A program made the translations under genes and the position numbers. A stretch of 8,432 nt of DNA from an uncultured bacterium. GTDB taxonomy: Bacteria; Pseudomonadota; Gammaproteobacteria; Burkholderiales; Burkholderiaceae_E. The stretch is taken from contig CAIPGD010000388.1 in assembly GCA_903864485.1 (NCBI GenBank), positions 1 through 8,432 on the forward strand, read 5' to 3'. Shown here piece by piece: positions 1 to 6,495 of the stretch. The stretch's first letter is position 1. Each line of letters starts with the position of its first letter. Under the pieces are notes generated by a model. That model saw only the letters and a list, made by a program, of their open reading frames with translations, was not told where the DNA came from and did not search any database.

Positions 1-715
1 GGACTCGGTCAAAAAAGTCTCGCTCGAACTTGGCGGCAACGCGCCGTTTATCGTGTTTGATGATGCGGATCTTGACGCGGCGGTCGAAGGAGCGCTCGCC
101 AGCAAGTATCGCAACGCGGGTCAGACCTGTGTTTGCGCGAACCGGATTTACGTACAGGACCGCGTCTACGATGCGTTCGCCGCAAAACTCGCGTGGCGGG
201 TTGCCCGCCTGACCGTGGGCGCGGGGACCGAGCCTGGGGTTCAGGTCGGGCCGCTAATTGAGGAGGCTGCCCTCGAGAAGGTCGAGGCCCACCTTGCGGA
301 TGCCGTGGCCCATGGAGCCGAAATCGTGGTGGGTGGCAAGCGGCATGCGCTGGGGGGTCTGTTTTTCGAACCCACTGTGGTCACGGGCGTGACCCAGGCA
401 ATGCGAGTGGCCCGCGAAGAAACCTTCGGTCCCGTGGCGCCACTGTTTCGCTTTGAGACGGAAGAGCAGGCGGTGGAGATGGCCAATGCGACCGAATTCG
501 GGCTCGCTGCGTATTTTTATGCGCGCGATATCGGACGAATTTTCCGGGTCGCCGAAGCGATTGAATCGGGCATGGTCTGCGTCAATAGCGGCATTCTGTC
601 GAATGAGGTCGCACCGTTTGGTGGCGTCAAGCAATCGGGCCTCGGACGGGAGGGCTCGAAGTACGGTCTTGATGATTATCTTGAAATCAAGTACATCGCC
701 TTGGCGGGGCTTTGA
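1..715 (+). CDS. gabD: NAD(P)+-dependent succinate-semialdehyde dehydrogenase, C-terminal half (5' end outside window)
   Basis: Oxidises succinate semialdehyde to succinate with NAD(P)+ in the cytoplasm, the last step of GABA or 4-hydroxybutyrate breakdown. The frame is open from base 2 and gives 237 residues of a protein usually about 480 long, so the N-terminal half, with most of the nucleotide-binding fold, is missing only because the window starts here. Visible features are the LELGG motif with the general-base Glu (codon 26-28), and NAGQTCVCANR with the catalytic Cys (128-130). A second Cys two residues later gives the CVC pair that forms a redox-switch disulfide in some SSADHs. The Arg six residues before the catalytic Cys matches one that contacts the substrate carboxylate in SSADH structures. 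EETFGP and the C-terminal FGGVKQSGLGREGSKYG follow. The match to E. coli GabD as I remember it is close, so SSADH is likelier than a generic aldehyde dehydrogenase, though a related semialdehyde remains possible. The stop lies 3 nt before the next gene, indicating one operon. Confidence 0.9.
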   Translation, partial: DSVKKVSLELGGNAPFIVFDDADLDAAVEGALASKYRNAGQTCVCANRIYVQDRVYDAFAAKLAWRVARLTVGAGTEPGVQVGPLIEEAALEKVEAHLADAVAHGAEIVVGGKRHALGGLFFEPTVVTGVTQAMRVAREETFGPVAPLFRFETEEQAVEMANATEFGLAAYFYARDIGRIFRVAEAIESGMVCVNSGILSNEVAPFGGVKQSGLGREGSKYGLDDYLEIKYIALAGL

Positions 716-718
716 ACC

Positions 719-1891
719 ATGAAAATGCGTGCCGCGGTCCTACGTGAGATTGGTTTGCCTGCGCCCTATGCGCAGAGTCGGCCCTTGTCGGTCGAAACGG
801 TCGAACTGGCGGCTCCAGGGCCGGGCGAGTTGACGCTCAAGATTCGAGCGGCGGGTCTCTGCCATTCGGATCTATCGGCGATTAACGGTGATCGGCCCTG
901 GCCAGTCCCCATTGTGATTGGGCACGAGGCCGCCGGCGAAGTGGTCGAAGTGGGCGCGGGGGTCAATGATTTGGCGGTTGGCGATTCCGTTGTGCTGGTG
1001 TTTCGACCGATGTGTGGTGCCTGCCTGGATTGCGCCAGCGGTCGCCCTGCTCTTTGTGGCCCCGGTGGTGTTTCCAATGCCGCCGGTTCACTGCTTGGGG
1101 GGTATCGCCGCCTCGGTTTTCCGGCGCGAGGCCAGTCAGCTGAAGCACCCCCCGCGGAAGAATCCTCAGTGCTTAACCACCACATGGGTTGTGCTGCGTT
1201 CGCGGAGTACGCAACCGTTTCGCGTCGGTCCGTGGTCAAGGTCGACCGCGAGCTGGCGTTCGTGGAAGCCGCGTTGTTTGGCTGCGCGGTCATGACCGGG
1301 GCGGGTGCCGTATTCAATACGGCGCGGGTTGAGGCGGGCGCGCGGGTCGCGGTGGTAGGCCTGGGTGGGGTCGGGTTTTCGTCCTTGATGGCGGCTGTCG
1401 CGTCGGGGGCCCGGGACGTGGTGGCGGTCGATCTGGTGCCTGCCAAGCTCGAGATGGCGCGTCGTTTGGGGGCAACTCAGGTCTTTGACGCGCGTGATCC
1501 AGAGGTGGTCGCGCAGGTGAAGGCTGCGACCGAAGGCGGGGTGGACTATGCGTTTGAGATGGCCGGCTCAGTGGCCGCGCTCGAGTGCGCGTATCGCATC
1601 ACCCGCCGTGGCGGAACGACAGTGAGCGCGGGGCTGCCCAATCCGGCGGCGCAATGGCCCCTGCAGGCGGTCAGCCTGATCGCCGAAGAGCGCACGATCA
1701 AAGGCAGTTACGTGGGGTCGTGTGTGCCGAGCCGGGATATCCCGCGCTTTGTCGCGATGTACCGAGCGGGGCATCTGCCGGTGCACGAACTCCTGTCGGA
1801 AACGATCACGCTCGATGAGATCAACCCAGCGCTCGACCGGCTTGCCCAAGGGATCGCCGTGCGCCAGGTGATTCTGCCCCACGGGGCCTGA
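719..1891 (+). CDS. Zinc-dependent, NAD+-type alcohol dehydrogenase (MDR superfamily, class III-like)
   Basis: Medium-chain dehydrogenase of 390 residues, expected to interconvert a primary alcohol and an aldehyde in the cytoplasm. The catalytic zinc ligands are Cys48 (GLCHSD), His69 with Glu70 (GHEAAG) and Cys189 (FGCAVMTG). The structural zinc lobe is complete: Cys99, Cys102, Cys105 and Cys113. The Rossmann motif GLGGVG is at 214-219 and Asp238 ends the second strand (VAVD), which favours NAD+ over NADP+. Residues about 134-152 (PARGQSAEAPPAEESS region) look like a short extra loop before NHHMG compared with my memory of close relatives, which run to about 370 residues. ATG 719 is 3 nt after the aldehyde dehydrogenase stop, with a GGCGGGG purine stretch about 10 nt upstream. 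The family resembles the class III/formaldehyde dehydrogenase-like group, but a glutathione-dependent formaldehyde role is not established. Beside gabD, 4-hydroxybutyrate or a diol is a possible substrate; that is inference only. Confidence 0.88.
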   Translation: MKMRAAVLREIGLPAPYAQSRPLSVETVELAAPGPGELTLKIRAAGLCHSDLSAINGDRPWPVPIVIGHEAAGEVVEVGAGVNDLAVGDSVVLVFRPMCGACLDCASGRPALCGPGGVSNAAGSLLGGYRRLGFPARGQSAEAPPAEESSVLNHHMGCAAFAEYATVSRRSVVKVDRELAFVEAALFGCAVMTGAGAVFNTARVEAGARVAVVGLGGVGFSSLMAAVASGARDVVAVDLVPAKLEMARRLGATQVFDARDPEVVAQVKAATEGGVDYAFEMAGSVAALECAYRITRRGGTTVSAGLPNPAAQWPLQAVSLIAEERTIKGSYVGSCVPSRDIPRFVAMYRAGHLPVHELLSETITLDEINPALDRLAQGIAVRQVILPHGA

Positions 1892-1904
1892 CGGGGCTGA
1901 TTGC

Positions 1905-3683
1905 ATGGCAAACGACCTTAATTTCGATCGCACCTCGGGTCCTAACGCGGGTGCAAACTCGGAACCAAACGCCGAACCAAACGCGGGCCCCAACTCGGGT
2001 CGCCAGTTCGAACGGGAGTTTGACTACGTGATCGTCGGCGCAGGAACCGCTGGTTGCCTGCTCGCCAATCGGTTATCAGCCGACCCCGCTAACCGGGTGT
2101 TGCTACTCGAAGCCGGTGGCCGGGATGATTACCACTGGATTCATATCCCGGTCGGGTACCTCTATTGCATCGGCAACCCGCGCACGGACTGGATGTATGA
2201 GACTGAGCGCGAGGCGGGCTTGAACGGGCGTTCGATTCGTTACCCGCGCGGCAAGGTCTGGGGCGGCTGTTCGTCGATCAACGGCATGATTTACATGCGT
2301 GGGCAGGCGGCCGACTATGACGGCTGGGCCGCCCGTGGTAACGCCGGATGGAGTTGGCAGGAAGTCCTGCCCGACTTTACGCGGCATGAGAATTTTTATC
2401 GGCTGGATGCAGGTGGATCCGATCCCCTGCACGGTCATAGTGGGGAATGGCGGGTGGAATCTCAGCGCTTGCACTGGGATATTTTGGATGCCTTCCGGCA
2501 GGCGGCCGCTCAGGTCGGAATTGCGGCTCTAGACGACTTTAATCGGGGCGATAACGAAGGGTGCGGTTATTTTGAAGTCAATCAAAAGACCGGTATTCGC
2601 TGGAATGCCTCAAAAGCGTTCTTGCGACCTGCCCAGGGGCGGCCCAACTTAACAATTCTGTCCGACGCTGACGTCGATCAAGTGATCCTAGGCGATCAAG
2701 AGCGGTTCGTCACGGCCGGGGGTTCTAACTCGGCTCCGTTTGCTGCACCGCTCGCCGCGCAGGGTGTGTGTTTTCTAAAGGGAGGGGAGCGCTGGCAGGT
2801 TCGGGCCCACCGGGAGGTCATCCTCGCCGCGGGTGCGGTCGGTAGCCCGGCGATCCTCCAACGCTCGGGGTTGGGGCCGCAGGCCGTTCTCGACCAGGCG
2901 GGTGTCGCTGTGCGCCGGCCAATGGCCGGCGTTGGAGCGAATTTGCAGGATCACCTGCAGTTGCGCCTGATCTATCGGCTTCGGGACACGGCCAAGACGC
3001 TCAATACCCTGGTGGGGACCCCTTGGGGAAAAGCCTGGATCGGGTTGCAGTACCTGTTTGCCCGGCGTGGGCCGATGACGATGGCACCGAGTCAATTGGG
3101 TGCGTTTGCGCGATCCTCGGACGCAGTCGACCGGGCGGACCTGGAGTGGCATGTTCAACCGCTTTCGCTTGATCGGTTCGGTGAACCGCTGCATGATTTT
3201 CCCGCATTTACGGCCTCGGTCTGTCACCTGCGCCCCGAAAGCCGAGGCAGTATCTCGATTGCTTCGGCCGACCCGCTGGTGGCCCCACGCATCGCGCCCA
3301 ATTACCTGTCGACCGAAGGCGATCGCCGGATTGCGGCCCAAGCGATTCGCCGAACGCGAGCGATTGCGAGTGCGCCGGCCCTGTCGTCTTGGGTGACCTC
3401 AGAGCATTTGCCCGGCGCGCACCGAGTTTCCGATGAGGACCTGGCCTTGGCGGCTAGTGAGATCGGTACCACGATCTTTCATCCCGTTGGGACTTGCGCG
3501 ATGGGGGTCTCGACGGATCCGATGGCGGTTGTGGATGCGCGACTGCGCGTCTACGGGGTTGCCGGCTTGCGAATTGCGGATGCTTCCGTGATGCCATCGA
3601 TCACCTCGGGCAACACCAACGCGCCCACCTTGATGATTGCTGAAAAAGCGGCCGCGATGGTGCTTGAGGATTCGCGCATCTGA
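1905..3683 (+). CDS. GMC-family FAD-dependent oxidoreductase (choline/alcohol dehydrogenase-like)
   Basis: Flavoprotein of 592 residues, expected to oxidise an alcohol and pass electrons to the respiratory chain or another acceptor. Visible features: the FAD dinucleotide fold DYVIVGAGTAGC (40-51) with Glu69 in LLLEAGG; the first GMC signature around 114-133 (PRGKVWGGCSSINGMIYMRG); the second signature GAVGSPAILQRSGLGP; and the C-terminal HPVGTC, whose His526 is the expected catalytic base, paired with the Asn of GNTNAP near 570. Before the FAD fold is a 35-40 residue leader rich in Asn, Pro and Gly, built from five 4-residue units. No ATG, GTG or TTG codon lies between Met1 and Val42 (inside the first FAD strand), so the leader must be translated. 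It does not look like a signal peptide. About 20 extra residues (FVTAGGSNSAPFAAPLAAQ region) precede the second signature strand. It starts 13 nt after the alcohol dehydrogenase stop, with GGGG 8-9 nt before the ATG. Substrate unknown: choline, aliphatic alcohols and polyethers are all within the family range. Confidence 0.9.
   Translation: MANDLNFDRTSGPNAGANSEPNAEPNAGPNSGRQFEREFDYVIVGAGTAGCLLANRLSADPANRVLLLEAGGRDDYHWIHIPVGYLYCIGNPRTDWMYETEREAGLNGRSIRYPRGKVWGGCSSINGMIYMRGQAADYDGWAARGNAGWSWQEVLPDFTRHENFYRLDAGGSDPLHGHSGEWRVESQRLHWDILDAFRQAAAQVGIAALDDFNRGDNEGCGYFEVNQKTGIRWNASKAFLRPAQGRPNLTILSDADVDQVILGDQERFVTAGGSNSAPFAAPLAAQGVCFLKGGERWQVRAHREVILAAGAVGSPAILQRSGLGPQAVLDQAGVAVRRPMAGVGANLQDHLQLRLIYRLRDTAKTLNTLVGTPWGKAWIGLQYLFARRGPMTMAPSQLGAFARSSDAVDRADLEWHVQPLSLDRFGEPLHDFPAFTASVCHLRPESRGSISIASADPLVAPRIAPNYLSTEGDRRIAAQAIRRTRAIASAPALSSWVTSEHLPGAHRVSDEDLALAASEIGTTIFHPVGTCAMGVSTDPMAVVDARLRVYGVAGLRIADASVMPSITSGNTNAPTLMIAEKAAAMVLEDSRI
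1938..1997 (+). repeat. Five tandem 12-bp units in the 5' end of the GMC oxidoreductase gene
   Basis: Five in-frame 12-nt units encode GPNA-GANS-EPNA-EPNA-GPNS. The third codon is AAC in every unit, while the other positions have drifted (ggt/gaa/ggc, cct/cca/gca/ccc, gcg/tcg/gcc). The repeat forms a flexible, uncharged to acidic leader just before the FAD-binding fold. Confidence 0.8.
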
Positions 3684-3748
3684 TCAGTCAATTGATACCG
3701 CCACCGGATTTGAATACTGGAGCCTCCTCGGGCAAACCTGATTCGCGG

Positions 3749-3764
3749 TGTTTCACGTGAAACA
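3749..3764. promoter_or_regulatory. parS centromere-like site (ParB-binding palindrome)
   Basis: The sequence TGTTTCACGTGAAACA is a perfect 16-bp palindrome identical to the conserved bacterial chromosomal parS consensus. ParB, encoded 3.5 kb downstream, binds such sites, loads as a CTP-dependent clamp and spreads to form the partition complex that ParA segregates. It lies between the redox cluster and the mnmG-rsmG-parA-parB operon. It is the only full copy I found in the window. Confidence 0.95.
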
Positions 3765-3795
3765 ACTTGGTCGCAATTCCGCCTATACTCGCCAA
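3761..3795 (+). promoter_or_regulatory. Probable sigma70-type promoter of the mnmG-rsmG-parA-parB operon
   Basis: TATACT at 3784-3789 matches the -10 consensus at five of six positions and predicts a transcript start near 3795-3797, about 37 nt before the mnmG ATG. With a 17-bp spacer the -35 hexamer would be 3761-3766 (AACAAC), a poor match that overlaps the last bases of parS. TTGGTC at 3767-3772 looks more like a -35 box but leaves only 11 bp. The promoter may therefore be weak or activator-assisted. ParB on parS would occupy its upstream part. Confidence 0.5.
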
Positions 3796-3823
3796 CCGTT
3801 TCCGAGCGCCGCGCCCACCCTTC

Positions 3824-3828
3824 GGGGA
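3824..3828 (+). promoter_or_regulatory. Ribosome binding site of mnmG
   Basis: GGGGA lies 4 nt before ATG 3833. It supports that codon as the mnmG start rather than the TTG at 3767, which lies upstream of the probable -10 box and so could not be on a transcript from this promoter. Confidence 0.6.
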
Positions 3829-3832
3829 TTGC

Positions 3833-5728
3833 ATGAATCATCCTGAATCCTTTGATGTCATCGTCGTTGGTGGCGGTCACGCGGGCACTGAAGCCGCGCT
3901 CGCCGCGGCCCGATCCGGCAGCCGCACGCTGTTGTTGACCCACAATATCGAGACGCTCGGCCAGATGTCGTGCAATCCCTCGATTGGCGGCATCGGTAAA
4001 GGGCATTTGGTCAAAGAAATCGATGCGCTTGGCGGTGCCATGGCGGCGGCCACCGACGAAGCGGGCATTCAGTTTCGGATTTTGAATTCGAGCAAAGGCC
4101 CCGCGGTGCGCGCCACGCGGGCTCAGGCTGACCGCGTTCTTTATCGCGCGGCGATTCGGCGTCGCCTCGAGAATCAACCGAATTTGTGGCTTTTTCAGCA
4201 AGCGGTCGACGACCTCCTGATCGAGGGTGACCGAGTAGTTGGGGCCCGAACCCAGATTGGTCTCGATATCCGCGCACGCGCCGTGGTATTGACCGCGGGT
4301 ACCTTTTTGAACGGCAAAGTCCACGTCGGCCTTGACCACTACACGGCAGGGCGAGCCGGTGATCCGGCTGCGGTTTCGCTGGCGCAGCGATTGAAGGAAA
4401 TGGCGTTGCCGCAGGGTCGTTTAAAGACCGGGACGCCACCACGGCTTGATGCGCGGTCGATCGACTTCAGCCGGCTGGCCGAGCAGGCTGGCGATTACGA
4501 TCCGGTGCCGGTTTTTTCATTCTTGGGGACAGCAGCCCAGCATCCACGTCAGGTTTCGTGTTGGGTAACGTATACCAACGCCGTCACGCATGCCTTGATT
4601 CGTTCGGGTCTGGATCGATCACCAATGTATACCGGCGTGATCGAGGGGGTTGGCCCGCGGTATTGTCCGTCGATCGAGGACAAGATCCATCGCTTTGCGG
4701 ATCGTGACGCGCATCAGATTTATCTGGAGCCGGAGGGCCTGGAGACCCACGAGATTTATCCGAACGGGATTTCAACCAGCCTGCCATTCGATGTTCAAGT
4801 TGCTCTGGTGCGATCGATGGTCGGGTTGGAGAATGCGCATATCCTGCGCCCCGGTTATGCGATCGAATACGACTATTACGATCCGCGCGCATTACGCAAC
4901 ACGCTTGAGAGTCAGGTCATTGGCGGCTTGTATTTTGCCGGGCAAATCAACGGTACAACCGGCTATGAAGAAGCGGCTGCGCAAGGCCTCTTAGCAGGTA
5001 TCAATGCTTCACTGCAAGTCCGCGGTCAGCCGCCCTGGTCGCCCCAGCGCCATGAGGCCTACCTCGGCGTGATGGTTGACGATCTCATTACCCGAGGCGT
5101 TTCTGAGCCCTATCGAATGTTTACCAGTCGGGCCGAATACCGGTTGAGCTTGCGTGAAGACAATGCCGACCTGCGCCTGACCGAGACCGGACGTCGCCTT
5201 GGCCTGATTGACGAACAGCGATGGGATCAATTTAGTCGCAAGCGGGACGCGATCGATGCGGAGCTGGCGCGGATCCGCGGCGTTCGGGTCGATCCGCGCG
5301 TGTGTGATTCAGCCGCGATTGAGCGGGCGGTAGGACAGGCGCTCGAGCGCGACGCTTCAGTGGCCGAATTGTTGCGTCGTCCGGAGGTTCGGTATGAGGC
5401 CCTGATGCAGTTGCCGGGTCTCGGTCCGGGGGTCGCAGACCGAACGGTGATCGAGCAGGTCGAAATCCACTCCAAATATGCCGGTTACATCACGCGCCAG
5501 CAGGCCGAAGTCGAGCGTCAGGCTCACAATGAAGGGCTTGAAATCCCAGCAGACCTCGTCTATTCGCAGGTCCGTGGATTGTCGAAGGAAGTGTGCCAAC
5601 GCCTTGAGCGTCAGCGTCCGGCAACGCTTGGGCAAGCCGGGCGGATGTCGGGGGTGACACCGGCCGCACTATCCTTGTTACTCATTCATCTCAAGCGGAT
5701 GGGTTCCTTGCGTCGAGTCGCAGCCTGA
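3833..5728 (+). CDS. mnmG: tRNA uridine-5-carboxymethylaminomethyl modification enzyme MnmG (GidA)
   Basis: With MnmE, this FAD enzyme installs the carboxymethylaminomethyl (or aminomethyl) group on C5 of wobble uridine 34 in tRNAs reading split codon boxes. Product is 631 residues, the usual length (E. coli 629). Motifs in order: FAD fold FDVIVVGGGHAG (7-18); QMSCNPSIGGIGKGHLVKE with conserved Cys47; FRILNSSKGPAVRATRAQAD (82-100); RLKTGTPPR (196-204); GVGPRYCPSIEDKIHRFAD with conserved Cys278; FAGQINGTTGYEEAAAQGL near 367-386; EPYRMFTSRAEYRLSLREDNAD; and the C-terminal helical domain (VEIHSKYAGYITRQ, then SGVTPAALSLLL) that contacts MnmE in studied homologues. ATG 3833 is chosen because it has a Shine-Dalgarno, starts at the conserved MNHPESFDVIVVGGG position, and lies after the promoter. 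An open frame continues upstream to TTG 3767 without family similarity. Its stop overlaps the rsmG start by 1 nt. MnmE is not in the window. Confidence 0.97.
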   Translation: MNHPESFDVIVVGGGHAGTEAALAAARSGSRTLLLTHNIETLGQMSCNPSIGGIGKGHLVKEIDALGGAMAAATDEAGIQFRILNSSKGPAVRATRAQADRVLYRAAIRRRLENQPNLWLFQQAVDDLLIEGDRVVGARTQIGLDIRARAVVLTAGTFLNGKVHVGLDHYTAGRAGDPAAVSLAQRLKEMALPQGRLKTGTPPRLDARSIDFSRLAEQAGDYDPVPVFSFLGTAAQHPRQVSCWVTYTNAVTHALIRSGLDRSPMYTGVIEGVGPRYCPSIEDKIHRFADRDAHQIYLEPEGLETHEIYPNGISTSLPFDVQVALVRSMVGLENAHILRPGYAIEYDYYDPRALRNTLESQVIGGLYFAGQINGTTGYEEAAAQGLLAGINASLQVRGQPPWSPQRHEAYLGVMVDDLITRGVSEPYRMFTSRAEYRLSLREDNADLRLTETGRRLGLIDEQRWDQFSRKRDAIDAELARIRGVRVDPRVCDSAAIERAVGQALERDASVAELLRRPEVRYEALMQLPGLGPGVADRTVIEQVEIHSKYAGYITRQQAEVERQAHNEGLEIPADLVYSQVRGLSKEVCQRLERQRPATLGQAGRMSGVTPAALSLLLIHLKRMGSLRRVAA

Positions 5729-6459
5729 TGGGCTCGCATCGGGAGGGCGTGGCTGCGCACCCGCAGCATTCGATGCATCCGCAGGACTTGGCACCGTCAT
5801 TGGCCGAGGGCTTGGGGCGGCTCGGTCTGGAGGCCGATGGCTCGGTTCAGGGGGCGCTTCTCGAGTATCTTGCCTTGCTCTCAAAATGGAATCAGGTCTA
5901 CAACCTGACGGCAATCCGAGACCCTCAGAGCATGCTCGTGCAACATCTGCTCGATAGCTTGGCAGTGGTTCCCTCGCTGAAGCGACACTGGGAGCAACAC
6001 TGGGGGCAACACCGGACTGCCCTGACGACCCGGCCCCCCGAACTCGCCGATATCGGGTCAGGTGGGGGTTTGCCGGCGATCCCGATCGCGCTCGTGTGGC
6101 CGCAGGTCCGTTATACGCTGGTCGAATCGGTGTCGAAAAAGGCGGCTTTTTTGCGTCAGGCGTCGGCCAGTCTCGGCCTGACCGACCGGGTGCGGGTGAT
6201 GGGTCAGAGGGTTCAATCGGTGCAGAGTTCAGTGCCCTTCGATTTGATTACCTGTCGCGCCTATGCGACGCTCGACGACTTTGCCCATGACGTGGATGCC
6301 ATCGCGGGTGAACAAACCCGATTGGTGGCGCTGAAGGGGCTCCGCCCAGATTCGGAGATTGAAGGCGTCTCGCCGCCGTGGGTTCTCGAAGAGGTCGAGG
6401 AAATGGTCGTGCCTTTCTTGAATGCACAGCGCCATCTGGTCTGGCTTCGCCGCGAATGA
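5728..6459 (+). CDS. rsmG: 16S rRNA (guanine527-N7)-methyltransferase RsmG (GidB)
   Basis: SAM-dependent methyltransferase making m7G527 in the 530 loop of 16S rRNA; loss in other bacteria gives low-level streptomycin resistance. Of 243 residues as called (E. coli 207). Visible motifs are KWNQVYNLTAIRDPQSMLVQHLLDS (about 53-77), the SAM-binding glycine-rich loop ADIGSGGGLP (107-116), ESVSKKAAFLRQ, and SRAY/CRAYATLDDF-type motif V/VI region followed by ALKG. The extra length has two sources: about 20 residues at the N terminus, and an insertion around 85-104 just before the SAM loop, containing a tandem HWEQ-HWGQ. The start at ATG 5728 overlaps the mnmG stop (TGATG) with no Shine-Dalgarno, suggesting translational coupling. 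ATG 5773 (residue 16) is an alternative start that would give a more usual 228 residues. The stop lies in an ATGA with a downstream minicistron. Confidence 0.93.
   Translation: MGSHREGVAAHPQHSMHPQDLAPSLAEGLGRLGLEADGSVQGALLEYLALLSKWNQVYNLTAIRDPQSMLVQHLLDSLAVVPSLKRHWEQHWGQHRTALTTRPPELADIGSGGGLPAIPIALVWPQVRYTLVESVSKKAAFLRQASASLGLTDRVRVMGQRVQSVQSSVPFDLITCRAYATLDDFAHDVDAIAGEQTRLVALKGLRPDSEIEGVSPPWVLEEVEEMVVPFLNAQRHLVWLRRE
5986..6009 (+). repeat. 12-bp tandem duplication inside rsmG
   Basis: CACTGGGAGCAA is followed directly by CACTGGGGGCAA (11 of 12 identical) and then another CAC. It is in frame and encodes HWEQ-HWGQ-H at residues 87-95, in a segment absent from E. coli RsmG as I remember it. 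Confidence 0.85.
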
Positions 6460-6479
6460 GCACCACCATCCAACGATGA
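6456..6479 (+). other. Seven-codon minicistron bridging rsmG and parA (MSTTIQR)
   Basis: ATG AGC ACC ACC ATC CAA CGA TGA. Its start overlaps the rsmG stop (ATGA, 6456-6459) and its stop overlaps the parA start (ATGA, 6476-6479). It arises from the first copy of a 20-bp tandem duplication of the parA start. Neither start has a clear Shine-Dalgarno, so reinitiation from rsmG through this minicistron into parA is plausible. Whether ribosomes actually use it is not shown by the sequence. Confidence 0.5.
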
Positions 6480-6495
6480 GTACCGCCATCCAAGC
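6456..6495 (+). repeat. 20-bp tandem duplication at the rsmG/parA junction
   Basis: Unit 1 (6456-6475) is ATGAGCACCACCATCCAACG. Unit 2 (6476-6495) is ATGAGTACCGCCATCCAAGC. They agree at 16 of 20 positions and at 16 of the first 18. Because 20 is not a multiple of three, a ribosome starting in unit 1 meets a stop at the beginning of unit 2. Confidence 0.85.

Noticed and set aside
766..1446. Open frame of 226 codons on the - strand inside the alcohol dehydrogenase gene
   Set aside because: The product is low-complexity (Ala, Thr, Pro, Ser rich), a typical antisense shadow of a GC-rich gene.
3684..3748. Intrinsic terminator after the GMC gene
   Set aside because: Only short palindromes (TGATCA, CAATTG) are present, with no GC-rich stem followed by a T-run.
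3767..3832. Upstream extension of mnmG to TTG 3767 (22 extra residues)
   Set aside because: It would begin before the probable -10 box, adds sequence not seen in MnmG, and lacks a ribosome binding site; ATG 3833 fits family length.
3684..3832. Absence of mnmE beside mnmG as a sign of rearrangement
   Set aside because: In gammaproteobacteria mnmE is often adjacent, but in betaproteobacteria mnmG-rsmG-parA-parB commonly stands apart from rnpA-yidC-mnmE, so this is likely normal for the lineage.
3551..4339. Long open frame of 262 codons on the - strand
   Set aside because: It lies antisense to the strongly supported GMC 3' end and mnmG 5' end, has no recognisable domain, and is expected in high-GC DNA with biased third positions.
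6422..6475. Upstream extension of parA to ATG 6422 (18 extra residues)
   Set aside because: The extension runs within rsmG and shows no ParA similarity; ATG 6476 gives the standard N terminus.
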